Position numbers and translations under genes: made by a program
Assembly (NCBI GenBank): GCA_003243425.1
Contig: QFQP01000044.1
Location: 1-56,494, forward strand
DNA from: Archangium gephyra
GTDB lineage: Bacteria > Myxococcota > Myxococcia > Myxococcales > Myxococcaceae
Direction: 5' to 3'
DNA length: 56,494 nucleotides
Notes under the pieces: model-generated
What the model was told of the DNA's origin: nothing
The model's database searches: none
What the model saw: the letters and a program-made list of their open reading frames with translations, nothing else
Shown here: piece by piece, positions 24,901 to 35,792 of the stretch
Numbering within the stretch: the first letter of the stretch is position 1
How the letters are laid out: each line of letters starts with the position of its first letter

Positions 24901-25773
24901 TCAGAAGCCCGACCAGATGTAATCGATGGTCGGGAGGAAGTTGTTGGACCGCACGCGCACACGCTCACTGAAGCCGTCGTCGCCTTTGCGAAGCTCCGTG
25001 GCGCCCTGGTCGTAGTTGGCGAAGTACACACCGACCGTGATGCGCGACTGCTTGAACGTCGCGATGTCGAGGCCCAGGTGCGCGGTGAAGATCCACGGGT
25101 CGATCGCGGCAATGGGGCCCACGTCTTTTCCACCGACCAGCAGATTTCCCTGCGAACCGGTGAGGTAGATGTTCGCCTCCAACCGCAGGCGCAGCAGGTC
25201 GCCGAAGGCGTGATCGTACGAACCGCCGAAGCGCCCCAGGAACCCCGTCAGCGGCGCGGCGAACAGAATGTCCAACGGCGCCAGGAACGAGTTCAGCGGC
25301 CGCGCGTTGTTGGGACCGATCGGCGCCCGCAGCCACCCGTCGAGCCGGAAGGTCAGCACGTCGTACTTGAAGAAGTCGCCCGAGATGACGAGACCCACGC
25401 GCGGAATCAGCATGTGACCGATGTCGTCGGTCGAGGTGTCCCACGACGGGAACAAGAAGCCCTTCGCCAGGCGCATGCCGAGCGTCGGGTAGAGCAGACC
25501 GGCTTCGGCGGTGAGCCGAACCCCGAACGGGTACCGGCCCGACTCAGCGGTCTCCTTGAGAATCGCGAAGCGCGCGTCGATGTGCGGCGCCACGAAGAAG
25601 AGCAGCGGGTGCACCTGCAGCTCGAAACGGTTGTGCAGCGAGTAGCGGAGCGGGTTGAAGACACCGACGCTCCAAGCTCCCTTGTTGCCCACGTCGGCGG
25701 TGTCGCGCGCGGGTCGCGGGTCAGCGAACGCCGTGGTCGCGAAGAGAACGAGCGAAAGACCAAGGCGCTTCAC
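24901..25773 (-). CDS. Outer-membrane beta-barrel-like protein (290 aa)
   Basis: The GTG at 25773 overlaps the stop of the upstream gene (GTGA) and begins a signal peptide (KRLGLSLVLFATTAFADP). The mature part alternates short hydrophobic strands with turns (FELQVHPLLFFVAPHIDARF, GVRLTAEAGLLYPTLGMRLA) and ends with an aromatic residue (DYIWSGF), as outer-membrane barrels do. No known family is recognised. Its tight overlap with the EEP lipoprotein gene suggests the two act together at the cell surface. Confidence 0.78.
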   Translation of the reverse strand: MKRLGLSLVLFATTAFADPRPARDTADVGNKGAWSVGVFNPLRYSLHNRFELQVHPLLFFVAPHIDARFAILKETAESGRYPFGVRLTAEAGLLYPTLGMRLAKGFLFPSWDTSTDDIGHMLIPRVGLVISGDFFKYDVLTFRLDGWLRAPIGPNNARPLNSFLAPLDILFAAPLTGFLGRFGGSYDHAFGDLLRLRLEANIYLTGSQGNLLVGGKDVGPIAAIDPWIFTAHLGLDIATFKQSRITVGVYFANYDQGATELRKGDDGFSERVRVRSNNFLPTIDYIWSGF

Positions 25774-26921
25774 GGCAACCCCCACGTACCCACGACCGGC
25801 GCGTGGTCGGACAAACGCGACGGGTCTCCGGTGATGCCGAGCCGACCGGGCTCCTGCAGCACGTCGGTGGCGGCCCATGTCTCGCCTTTGCGGATGAAGA
25901 GGTAATCGAGCGTGCGATTCCACCAGCCGGGCACGCCGTCGTCGTTCTTGGAATCAGGCCCGAGCACCGTGTGTGTGAAGTAGGGCCGCTGCGCGACATC
26001 GCCCACGCCGTAGCGCGCGAGCGGAATCCAGGGCTCGAACTCGTCGTAGTACGGCTTCATCACCGACGGCGTGTACGGCGGCTGCTCGTACGCGGTGCCC
26101 TTCGCGCTCGCGCGTTCGTCGAGGAACCCCGACAACCGCAGCTTGCCGTCGCACGACTCGGCAGACCCTTCGGCCGCGTTCTCGTCGCACACCGGAGGCA
26201 GCTCGTTCCAGTCGCCGCCGATGACCCACGGCAGCTCCTCTGCCTTGAGCACGTCGAAGATCTGTTTGATCTGCTTCTGCTTGGTGCCGTCGAAATCGTA
26301 CGCCTCGGTGTGCACGGCGAACGCGGCGACGGTGCGGTTGCCGAGATCGACCTCGGCGCGGCTGATCGCGCGCTTGATGTAGAACATGCCCGTCAGCGGG
26401 TCTTGATCGGTGCGGTCGTCCTGCTTGATGCGCTCGGCCCTGGTGATCGGGTAACGCGAGAAGATGGCGTTGCCGAGGTTCACGCGGCCCACACCTTCCG
26501 ACGGCACATAGCGCGCGTCCCAGGTCGAGCCGTACATGGCGTAACGCAGGTTGGTGTTCTCGAGAATGAAGCGAACCTGGTCCACGTACGCGCTGCGCTT
26601 GCTGTCGACCTCGATCTCCTCGGTGATGAGGATGTCGGGGTCGTACTCGCGGATGAGCGCCGCGACCCTGGTGAGGCACTCCTGGACCTCGGTGGTCGAC
26701 ATTTGCGTGCGGTCGCCCCAGAAGTCGAACCAGAAGTCGATGCGGCAGGCGCCGTACTTGACGTTCCACGCCATCACCTTGAGCTGCGTCGGGTTCTCCG
26801 GCGGAGCAGGGTGGTCGGCGTGCGCTTTGAACCTCGGCGCTTCGTCGCGCGTGAAGTTCATCGGATCGGCGGCCCACTCGCAGCCAGCCATCAAGATGCA
26901 GATCGCGAAGAGTCTCCGCAT
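25770..26921 (-). CDS. Endonuclease/exonuclease/phosphatase-fold lipoprotein (383 aa)
   Basis: A short signal peptide ends in the lipobox ILMAGC (Cys14). The EEP catalytic motifs follow: MAWNVKYG, the metal-binding Glu in ILITEEIE, GGDWNELPP and SDHAPVVG at the C terminus, with a LDYLFIR motif before it. A lipoprotein location argues for an extracytoplasmic nuclease or lipid/phosphoester phosphatase, not DNA repair. An unusual feature is the inserted Asp/Trp-rich stretch RIDFWFDFWGD. It overlaps the barrel-like gene downstream by four bases. Confidence 0.85.
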   Translation of the reverse strand: MRRLFAICILMAGCEWAADPMNFTRDEAPRFKAHADHPAPPENPTQLKVMAWNVKYGACRIDFWFDFWGDRTQMSTTEVQECLTRVAALIREYDPDILITEEIEVDSKRSAYVDQVRFILENTNLRYAMYGSTWDARYVPSEGVGRVNLGNAIFSRYPITRAERIKQDDRTDQDPLTGMFYIKRAISRAEVDLGNRTVAAFAVHTEAYDFDGTKQKQIKQIFDVLKAEELPWVIGGDWNELPPVCDENAAEGSAESCDGKLRLSGFLDERASAKGTAYEQPPYTPSVMKPYYDEFEPWIPLARYGVGDVAQRPYFTHTVLGPDSKNDDGVPGWWNRTLDYLFIRKGETWAATDVLQEPGRLGITGDPSRLSDHAPVVGTWGLP

Positions 26922-27103
26922 GGCGCGCGCAATGTAGCGCCATCACTGAGGAATACGAGGGCACGTTTCGTCGGCGTCACCAAAGTGCGCACGAGATGTT
27001 CGCGCCGTGCTGTCGTCGCGCCTCTTCCGTCGGTTGCACACCGTGTTCGCGCTCGTGTGGCCGCGGCTCGCGGTGTCGTCACTCGACGGCCAATCTCGAG
27101 GGC

Positions 27104-27415
27104 GTGGTTGCGGTCTGGGCGCTGATGGCAGTCGTGTCGCTCGCGGTGGGTCTTCAGGCCGTCGTCCGCCCACCGGCGATCATCGTCGGGTTGGCGGTTT
27201 CGTCGGTGCTCACGGTCCTCGCCTGGGTGATCTGGCTCGGAGAGGCGACGAATACGACGCCAGGTCACCGGCTCGACAGCGGCCAGGGCAAGTGGGCCAC
27301 GTACGGGTTCATATTGCTCGGTGGTGGGGTGACGCTGCTCGTTGGCGTCACCACCGTCGCGTTGTTCATCAGCGCGCTTCTGGCGGAGAAGAAGCCAGTT
27401 GGCTCCTCGCCCTGA
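27104..27415 (+). CDS. Small membrane protein, start uncertain (103 aa)
   Basis: Three hydrophobic segments are evident (VVAVWALMAVVSLAVGLQAV, AIIVGLAVSSVLTVLAWVIW, FILLGGGVTLLVGVTTVALF), ending in AEKKPVGSSP. The reading frame is open to 26996, but those residues are Arg/Cys-rich and look like non-coding DNA. The GTG at 27104 keeps the first helix whole; its ribosome site is close (GAGG two bases away), and the ATG at 27125 is another option. No family is recognised. It converges with the sigma-54 regulator gene, 7 bases away. Confidence 0.55.
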   Translation: MVAVWALMAVVSLAVGLQAVVRPPAIIVGLAVSSVLTVLAWVIWLGEATNTTPGHRLDSGQGKWATYGFILLGGGVTLLVGVTTVALFISALLAEKKPVGSSP

Positions 27416-27422
27416 CGCGCCG

Positions 27423-28886
<1,464 letters not shown>

Positions 28887-29023
28887 CGAGGGCTCCTGGG
28901 CAGATGTGGCTATTTTGCCACGCTCAGTGCGTGACACGCAGAGGCATTGAAAGGTGTGTGCCAGAGGACACAGTTCCAGATTCTTCAGGCAATCCGGCGA
29001 TCTCGGTGGTATGTGGCGCGGTC

Positions 29024-29722
<699 letters not shown>

Positions 29723-29749
29723 GCCGTCACTGACGTCTGATGTTCGAAG

Positions 29750-29780
29750 CCCCCTTTGGCGAAAGCCGGAGGGGGTTTTT
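29750..29780 (+). terminator. Strong rho-independent terminator
   Basis: An 11-base-pair stem (CCCCCTTTGGC against GCCGGAGGGGG, two G-T pairs) with a GAAA loop is followed at once by TTTTT. It ends the Pal-like gene 28 bases after its stop. Confidence 0.92.
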
Positions 29781-29865
29781 CAATTTTGGCGCGGCACCGA
29801 CGGGTTACGGGATCGTGTGAGTCGAAGGAAACCTCCGGCACGTCACTAACTGGAGACCTGCGCCC

Positions 29866-31689
29866 ATGAAAAAGCTGCTCGGCTTCCTGATTCTGCTGGT
29901 GGTCCTGGTGAGCGCCGCCATCCCGGTGTTGGTGAACGGGAAGTACCTGCTGAAGCTGACCAACCTCGACCCCGGCATCTTCTCCATGGACTACACGGAG
30001 GCGAAGTGGGTGCCGCCGCTGTCGGTCGAGGTGCGCAATCTCGAGCTGCGCATTCAGGACCACGGGTTCCGCATTCGCATTCTCGCCGACGAAGCGTCGG
30101 GCAGCCTCGTGCCGATGGAGATGCTGCGAAAGCGCATCGCGTTCACCAACCTGACCGCGAAGGGCGTCTCGGTGCACGTGCGCCTGCCGGAAGACAGCAA
30201 CGGCACGCCGCCGAAGTTGTTGCCGGACATGTCGGAGTTCGCCACGCCCACTCCGCCGCCGGAGCCGGTGTTCTCGGTCGAGTTGACTGACTTGAAGCAT
30301 GTGCGGGTGCGCGACATCTGGGTCGATGGCTTTCACTACATGGGCGACATCGACGTCTCTGGCGGTTTCGCGTTGGTGCCGAAGCAGACGCTGACGATTC
30401 ACCCGGTCGACGTGGCGTTCGACGGCGGGGTGATCGTTATGCCGTCAGGCGCTGAAGCGAAGCTCGAGCCCTCGACGCTGAAGGGGCACGTCGAAGAGCT
30501 GCCGCTGACGCCGCCGCTGGAGCAGAAGATGCTCAACCTGGTGAACGCCGACGTGAAGCTCGCGTTTCACGCGCCCAACCTGAACTTCTTCAACAGCATC
30601 CTCCTCGAAGAAGTGCCCGAGGTACGGCTCATGTACGGCGCCGGCAACATCGCGATGAACGTCGCCGTCGACCAGGGCGTGATTCGGGAAGGCAGCGAAG
30701 TGATCGTCGCGCCGCGCGCCATCGGCGTGCGGGTGCCGCACTTCGACATCGTGGGGAAAGCGTCGATCGTGGTGAAGGCCACCGAAAAGAAGGCCGTCGC
30801 CACGGTGCTGCTGCCGGAGTTCGAGCTCGACAGCCGCGTCGAAGACAAGAAGGTCGCGAGCGGGACGAACTTCAGGCTGGTGGCCACCGCCGGCTCGACG
30901 GACCTGACGGCGGTGCGCAACGTCGACGTGAACCTCAAGCTCGAGAACGCCGAGGTGGCGAACCTGCGCTTCCTCGATCGCTACATTCCTGCGGGCTCCG
31001 GCATCATTCTGGTCGGCGGCAGCGGCCACGCCCACGTCGACGCCACGCTCTCGACCCGCACCCAGACGGCGAAGGGAAAGCTATCGCTCAAGGCCAACAA
31101 CATTCAGCTCAAGAACCGCAGCGCGTCGGTTTCAGGCGCGGCGGAGGTCGTGGGCATCCTCAACTCGTTCGACCTGCGTCGCAACGTCATCGACCTCAGC
31201 GGCAGCAGCGTGAAGCTGACTGGCGTGACCGTGAAGACGAAAGCGAAGAACTACAACAACGTCACGCTGAGCGCGGTGGCGCCCCGGGTGTTGTTCGCGC
31301 CCGGCACCGACCACCCGTGGGAAGCCGCGCTGGCGGTCGGCGTGAGCAACCTGCAGCCGCTGGTGGGCATCGTGTCGGCCAACGTCGAGGTCCCCGGCAT
31401 CGTGGTGGGGTTGCTCAACATTCCCGACGTCGCCGCGTCAGCGACGCTCGATGTGCGGACGAAAGAGGTGCGCCTGATGCCCATGGCGCTCACCGCGAAG
31501 GACCTGCGGGTCGACGCGCAGGTGGTGCTCACGGAAGTGCGGAAAGACGAGATGGAGCCGCATGGCGCCGCCTTCGTGCGGCTCGGGCCGCTGACCGCCG
31601 GCATGGCCATCGACGGTGGCATCGTCACCCCCATCATTCTGGGCGCCCCCGAGTGGTACAAAAAGCAGGTCGAGAACGGCGTGCCGTGA
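29866..31689 (+). CDS. AsmA-like membrane-anchored protein (607 aa)
   Basis: A single N-terminal signal-anchor (LLGFLILLVVLVSAAIPVLV) precedes about 580 residues of regular beta strands (for example PPLSVEVRNLELRIQDHGF, NAEVANLRFLDRYIPAGSG), with no Cys and no catalytic motif. This layout, an inner-membrane anchor plus a long beta-rich periplasmic part, matches AsmA/TamB-like proteins that bridge membranes for lipid transport, but no diagnostic motif is visible, so the assignment is tentative. It follows the terminator of the Pal-like gene and has its own ribosome site (GGAGA). It stops one base from the convergent BASS transporter gene. Confidence 0.6.
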   Translation: MKKLLGFLILLVVLVSAAIPVLVNGKYLLKLTNLDPGIFSMDYTEAKWVPPLSVEVRNLELRIQDHGFRIRILADEASGSLVPMEMLRKRIAFTNLTAKGVSVHVRLPEDSNGTPPKLLPDMSEFATPTPPPEPVFSVELTDLKHVRVRDIWVDGFHYMGDIDVSGGFALVPKQTLTIHPVDVAFDGGVIVMPSGAEAKLEPSTLKGHVEELPLTPPLEQKMLNLVNADVKLAFHAPNLNFFNSILLEEVPEVRLMYGAGNIAMNVAVDQGVIREGSEVIVAPRAIGVRVPHFDIVGKASIVVKATEKKAVATVLLPEFELDSRVEDKKVASGTNFRLVATAGSTDLTAVRNVDVNLKLENAEVANLRFLDRYIPAGSGIILVGGSGHAHVDATLSTRTQTAKGKLSLKANNIQLKNRSASVSGAAEVVGILNSFDLRRNVIDLSGSSVKLTGVTVKTKAKNYNNVTLSAVAPRVLFAPGTDHPWEAALAVGVSNLQPLVGIVSANVEVPGIVVGLLNIPDVAASATLDVRTKEVRLMPMALTAKDLRVDAQVVLTEVRKDEMEPHGAAFVRLGPLTAGMAIDGGIVTPIILGAPEWYKKQVENGVP

Positions 31690-31690
31690 G

Positions 31691-32656
31691 TCAGGGCCCG
31701 GGGCGATTGGCCCAGCGCCTGGCGAGCACGGTGCACACCATCAACTGCAGCTGGTGAAAGAGCATCAGCGGCAGCACCACCAGCGTCCCCGCTGCTCCGG
31801 GGAAGAGCGCGTGCGCCACGGGCAGCCCCGAGGTCAGGCCCTTCTTCGAGCCACAGAACACGAGCGCGATTTCGTCTTCGACCTTCAACTTGAAGAGTCT
31901 GGCGATGAGCCGCGAGACCAGCAGCGCGCACGCGAGCAGCACCGCCACGCAGACGGCGACGGCGACGAGCTGCCGCCAGCTGACCGACTTGAAGACCTGC
32001 TCTTCGACGGCGTGACTGAAGGCGCCGTACACCAGCAGCACGATGGAGCCCTGGTCGACGAACTTGAGCTCCTTCTGGCGGCGGTCGAGGAACGGGCCGA
32101 TCTTCGGGCGGAGCAGGTGGCCGACCACGAAAGGCAGGAGAATCGAGACCACGAGCTGGATCACCGACGACACGGTGACGTGCGCGCCTTCGGCGCTGAG
32201 CAACAGGCTCACCAGCACCGGGGTGACGACGAGCCCGACCGCGCTCGAGAGCGACGCCGCGCAGATGGCCGCGGCGATGTTCCCGCGCGCCAGCGACGTC
32301 ATCGCAATGGCCGACTGCACCGTCGAGGGCAACGCGCACAGGAAGAGGAGCCCGGGCAGGAACTCCGGACCCACGAAGGGCGCCATCAGCGGCCTCAGCA
32401 ACAGGCCGAGCAGCGGGAAGACCACGAACGTGGTGGCGAGAATCAGCGCGTGCAGCTTCACGTTCGTCGCGCCAGCGAGCAGCGCTTCACGCGAGAGCCG
32501 GCCGCCGTAGAGAAAGAACAGCAGGGCCACCCCGACGGTCGTGAAGGCTGACAACACCTGTCCAGCGAAGCCGGTCGCCGGGAGCAGCAACGCGAGCATC
32601 GCGGCGCCGAGGATCATCAGCGCGAAGCGGTCCTTCTTCGGAGCGACGGCAGCCAC
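31691..32656 (-). CDS. Bile acid:sodium symporter (BASS) family transporter, SLC10A7/YfeH-like (321 aa)
   Basis: About ten membrane segments and the family hallmark LCALPSTVQSAIAMTSLARGN (about 117-137) are visible, along with VFCGSKKGLTSGLPVA. This branch transports organic anions with Na+ in other systems, but the bacterial substrate is unknown. The start codon lies 42 bases from a perfect palindrome that also precedes the divergent ohrR gene, so the transporter could be under the same regulator. Confidence 0.9.
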   Translation of the reverse strand: MAAVAPKKDRFALMILGAAMLALLLPATGFAGQVLSAFTTVGVALLFFLYGGRLSREALLAGATNVKLHALILATTFVVFPLLGLLLRPLMAPFVGPEFLPGLLFLCALPSTVQSAIAMTSLARGNIAAAICAASLSSAVGLVVTPVLVSLLLSAEGAHVTVSSVIQLVVSILLPFVVGHLLRPKIGPFLDRRQKELKFVDQGSIVLLVYGAFSHAVEEQVFKSVSWRQLVAVAVCVAVLLACALLVSRLIARLFKLKVEDEIALVFCGSKKGLTSGLPVAHALFPGAAGTLVVLPLMLFHQLQLMVCTVLARRWANRPGP

Positions 32657-32697
32657 GCGGTCACCTGTACGAGCCGTTCACCAACCCCACAACCGGA

Positions 32698-32721
32698 GAA
32701 TCAGTTGCACGCAACTGATTC
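32698..32721. promoter_or_regulatory. Perfect 11+2+11 palindrome, probable OhrR operator
   Basis: GAATCAGTTGC (32698-32708), AC, GCAACTGATTC (32711-32721) is an exact inverted repeat. It lies between the BASS gene start at 32656 and the OhrR-type gene start at 32742. MarR/OhrR dimers bind this kind of palindrome, usually overlapping the promoter of their own gene. Assignment rests on position and symmetry, not on footprint data. Confidence 0.72.
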
Positions 32722-32741
32722 ACGGCGTTAGGACCTGCAGC

Positions 32742-33233
32742 GTGAAGAAGACCGTCGCGCAGATTCCGGCGTCGCAGCTGCTCAAGCTCGATTCACAGAT
32801 CTGTTTTCAGTTCTACGCGGCCACCAACCTCATCGGCCGTGTGTACCGGCCGTTGCTCGAGCCGCTCGGCCTCACGTACCCGCAGTACCTGGTGATGCTG
32901 GTGCTGTGGGAGTCGGGCCCGGTGACGGTGCGCGCGTTGTGCGAGCGGCTGATGCTCGAGAGCGGCACGTTGTCACCGTTGTTGAAGCGCCTTCAGCAAC
33001 AGCGCCTCGTGAAGAAGGCCGCCGACCCCGACGACGCGCGACGCGTCATCGTTTCACTGACCACGAAGGGTGATGCGCTCCGCGAAGCAGCGGCCGAAGT
33101 GCCGCGCTCGCTGCTGTGCCGTCTGCTGGAGCAGGGCGGTTCGCCGGAGTCGTTCGCGTCACTGCATTCCCAGCTTCAGGCGCTCGTCAGCGCCTGGTCC
33201 ACGAACTCCCAGCCTCGGAGCGACAACGCATGA
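32742..33233 (+). CDS. ohrR: OhrR-type peroxide-sensing MarR regulator (163 aa)
   Basis: The GTG at 32742 gives a protein beginning KKTVAQIPASQLLKLDSQIC. The family motifs are intact: peroxidatic Cys21 in QICFQFY, GLTYPQYLVMLVLWE, the MarR wing VKKAADPDDARRVIVSLT and a second Cys126 in SLLCRLLEQ, the pair that forms a disulfide in two-Cys OhrR. OhrR represses organic-hydroperoxide genes and is released by Cys oxidation. Here the gene overlaps a glutathione peroxidase gene by four bases (ATGA), not an ohr gene, and a perfect palindrome lies 21 bases upstream, so autoregulation of the pair is likely. Confidence 0.9.
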   Translation: MKKTVAQIPASQLLKLDSQICFQFYAATNLIGRVYRPLLEPLGLTYPQYLVMLVLWESGPVTVRALCERLMLESGTLSPLLKRLQQQRLVKKAADPDDARRVIVSLTTKGDALREAAAEVPRSLLCRLLEQGGSPESFASLHSQLQALVSAWSTNSQPRSDNA

Positions 33234-33709
33234 ACCTCTACGACATCGAAGTGAAGACCATCAGCGGTGAGAAGCAGACGATGCGCGACTACGCGGGCAA
33301 GACCGTGCTGGTCGTCAACGTCGCCAGCAAGTGCGGCTACACGCCGCAGTACGCAGGGCTCGAAGCGCTGTGGAAGAAGTACCAGGACAAGGGCCTCGTG
33401 ATTCTGGGCTTCCCGTGTGACCAGTTCCTGAACCAGGAGCCGGGCAACGAAGAAGAGATTCAGAGCTTCTGTCAGTTGAACTTCGGGGTGAGCTTCCCGC
33501 TGTTCTCGAAGATCGAAGTGAACGGCGACAACGCGCACCCGCTGTTCAAGTTCTTGAAGCACGAGAAGCCGGGCCTGCTGGGCACCGAGGCCATCAAGTG
33601 GAACTTCACGAAGTTCCTCGTCGACAAGAACGGCAAGGTCGTCGAGCGCTTCGGCCCGCGCGACACGCCCGAGAGCATCGAGGCGAAGATCGCCGCGCAG
33701 TTGAACTGA
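33230..33709 (+). CDS. Glutathione peroxidase family (Cys-type) peroxidase (159 aa)
   Basis: GPx-like enzyme with catalytic Cys35 (NVASKCGY), Gln69 in FLNQEPG, Trp124 and Asn125 in KWNFTKFLV. Cys81 in IQSFCQLNFGV fits the resolving Cys of thioredoxin-dependent bacterial GPx. Length (159) matches the family. It reduces H2O2 and organic hydroperoxides, probably with thioredoxin. The ATG overlaps the ohrR stop, so it is presumably induced by organic peroxide. It ends 7 bases before the convergent recQ stop. Confidence 0.94.
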   Translation: MNLYDIEVKTISGEKQTMRDYAGKTVLVVNVASKCGYTPQYAGLEALWKKYQDKGLVILGFPCDQFLNQEPGNEEEIQSFCQLNFGVSFPLFSKIEVNGDNAHPLFKFLKHEKPGLLGTEAIKWNFTKFLVDKNGKVVERFGPRDTPESIEAKIAAQLN

Positions 33710-33716
33710 GAGGGCG

Positions 33717-35762
33717 TCAGCGACGCGCGCGACGCCGGGGCGCTGAAGCCGCGACCACCTGCGGCTCGTCACCGGCCGCGCGCGCCGTCACGCAGATGCG
33801 CGTCACGTGCGGGCCGAACTTCTCCCAGCGTGACTCGCCGGTGCCCTTCACCGACAAGAACGCGTCGCGCGTGGTGGGCAGGGCGGCCGCGATTCCGTAC
33901 AGCGTCGCGTCGTTGAAGATGATGAACGGCGGCACGCCGAGGTCTTGCGACAACTCGCGACGCCAGCGCTTCAGCTCTTCGGCTGCGAACGACGAGAACT
34001 TCTGCGGCAGGGCGCGCTCACCCGTCGGCCCGTTCGCGAACTTCGACGTGCGCGCCGCCACCTGCAGGCGCGCGCCGGAGCACACGTCGCACGAGCCGCA
34101 CGACTGCTCGCCTTCGTTCACCTCGCCGAAGTAGCGCAGCAGGTACGCGCGACGGCACCGCCTCGTGTACGCGTAGTCGGTCATGCGCTTGAGCAGCAGC
34201 AGCTGGTTGCGCTCTTGCGCGCGCAGCGCCGTGAGGTCGACGCCGAGGTCCTTCCACGGGTCGTGCTTGAGCACCGTCAACGCGCGGCCCGAGAAGGGCC
34301 TTTGCACGAGCACGATGCCCGACCGTTCCAACAACGTGAGCGCGTGACGCACCTTCTCTTCATCGAGCCCCGAGCGGCGCGCCATCAGGTACAGCTCGGT
34401 CGAGAACTTCACGCCCGGCGACGTCATGTCACCCAGCGCCGTGAGCAAGGCCTTGGCTTCGGGCGAGCGCGGCTGATGCAGCACGCCTGACGGGAGCACG
34501 GTCACGGCGTAGCGGCCTTCACCACCACCGCCGCGGGAAATGACGCCCTGCCGCTCGAGCACCTTGAGCGCGGCCGACACTTCGAACTCCGAGCCGCCGA
34601 CCTGCGCCGCGAGCAGGTGAACGCCGCGCTCGTAGCTGTCCATGCCGCGCAGCACGTTCCACACGTCGATGAACAACGACTCCGGCGGGTGGTTGCCCTG
34701 AATCAACCGCTCCTGCGTGAAGACGTCGGCGTGGTTGAAGAGCAGCACCGCCCGCGAGGCCTGACCGTCACGGCCGGCGCGGCCGATCTCCTGGTAGTAG
34801 GCCTCGACGGCGCGCGGAATTCCGGCGTGCGCCACCCAGCGGATGTCGGGCTTGTCGATGCCCATGCCGAACGCGTTGGTGGCCACGGCGACGGAGTCGG
34901 GCGTCTCCATGAAGTCCTCCTGCGCCTTGCGCCGCGCGGAGTCGTCCATGCCTGCGTGGTACAGCACCGCCGGCAGGTCTTCGTCGATGAGGTGCTCGTG
35001 GAGACTCTCGGCCTGCTTGCGCGTGGAGCAATAGATGACGCCGCTGCCTTCCCCCGCGAGCTGCGCACAGGCGGCGCGTTTGTCGGCGTCGCCCGCGACG
35101 GTCGCCACCTCGAGGAAGAGGTTGGGGCGGTCGAACCCGGCCACGAAGATCTGCGGGTCCTTCATCAACAACACGCGGGTGACGTCGTCGCGAACCTCGG
35201 GCGTGGCCGTCGCCGTCAACGCCACCGTGCGCGGCGGGCGCAGGCGCTTTCGCACCTGGCCGAGCATCGCGTAATCGGGGCGGAAGTCGTGACCCCACTG
35301 CGAAATGCAGTGCGCCTCGTCGATGGCGAAGAGCGCGAGCCTCGCGTCGAGCAGCGCGTTGACGAACGCTTCGCTGCGAAAGCGCTCGGGCGCGACGTAC
35401 ACCAGCTTGTATTCACCGTTGCGCAGCCGCCGTTGGCGATCGGCGCGCTCGGTGTCGCTCAACGTGGAGTTGATGAACGTCGCCGGGAGCCCCTTGTCGA
35501 CGAGCCCATCGACCTGGTCCTTCATGAGCGCGATGAGTGGCGAGACCACCACCGTCACGCCGTCGAGCAGCATGGCCGGCAGCTGGTAGCAGAGTGACTT
35601 GCCGGCGCCGGTGGGCATCACCACCACCGTGTTGCGGCCCGAGAGCACGCTGGCGACGACGTCAGCCTGGCCGGGCCGGAACTGTTCGAGCCCGAAGTGG
35701 CGCTTCAGCCCCGTCTGCATCTCTTCGAGGTACGTCGCCACCTGCATGGACACCGCGCGCAT
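33717..35762 (-). CDS. recQ: ATP-dependent DNA helicase RecQ (681 aa)
   Basis: 3'-5' DNA helicase of recombination and replication repair. Walker A TGAGKS (51-56), DEAH box (148-151) and the helicase C motif GIPRAVEAYYQEIGRAGRDG are clear. The zinc-binding set CRRAYLLRYFGE...SCGSCDVC and a winged-helix region follow, and the C-terminal about 80 residues form an HRDC domain (SSFAAEELKRWRRELSQDLG, TTRDAFLSVKGTG). The ATG at 35762 has AAAGG upstream. It follows radC on the same strand with a 30-base gap, so they probably form a small DNA-repair operon. Confidence 0.95.
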   Translation of the reverse strand: MRAVSMQVATYLEEMQTGLKRHFGLEQFRPGQADVVASVLSGRNTVVVMPTGAGKSLCYQLPAMLLDGVTVVVSPLIALMKDQVDGLVDKGLPATFINSTLSDTERADRQRRLRNGEYKLVYVAPERFRSEAFVNALLDARLALFAIDEAHCISQWGHDFRPDYAMLGQVRKRLRPPRTVALTATATPEVRDDVTRVLLMKDPQIFVAGFDRPNLFLEVATVAGDADKRAACAQLAGEGSGVIYCSTRKQAESLHEHLIDEDLPAVLYHAGMDDSARRKAQEDFMETPDSVAVATNAFGMGIDKPDIRWVAHAGIPRAVEAYYQEIGRAGRDGQASRAVLLFNHADVFTQERLIQGNHPPESLFIDVWNVLRGMDSYERGVHLLAAQVGGSEFEVSAALKVLERQGVISRGGGGEGRYAVTVLPSGVLHQPRSPEAKALLTALGDMTSPGVKFSTELYLMARRSGLDEEKVRHALTLLERSGIVLVQRPFSGRALTVLKHDPWKDLGVDLTALRAQERNQLLLLKRMTDYAYTRRCRRAYLLRYFGEVNEGEQSCGSCDVCSGARLQVAARTSKFANGPTGERALPQKFSSFAAEELKRWRRELSQDLGVPPFIIFNDATLYGIAAALPTTRDAFLSVKGTGESRWEKFGPHVTRICVTARAAGDEPQVVAASAPRRRARR

Positions 35763-35792
35763 ATGGACCCTTTCGTGTCAGTGGGTCAACGC

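Noticed and set aside
28907..28920. TGGCTATTTTGCCA as a sigma-54 -24/-12 promoter
   Set aside because: The spacing between GG and GC is too short for a -24/-12 element; it is only a small palindrome upstream of the sigma-54 regulator gene.
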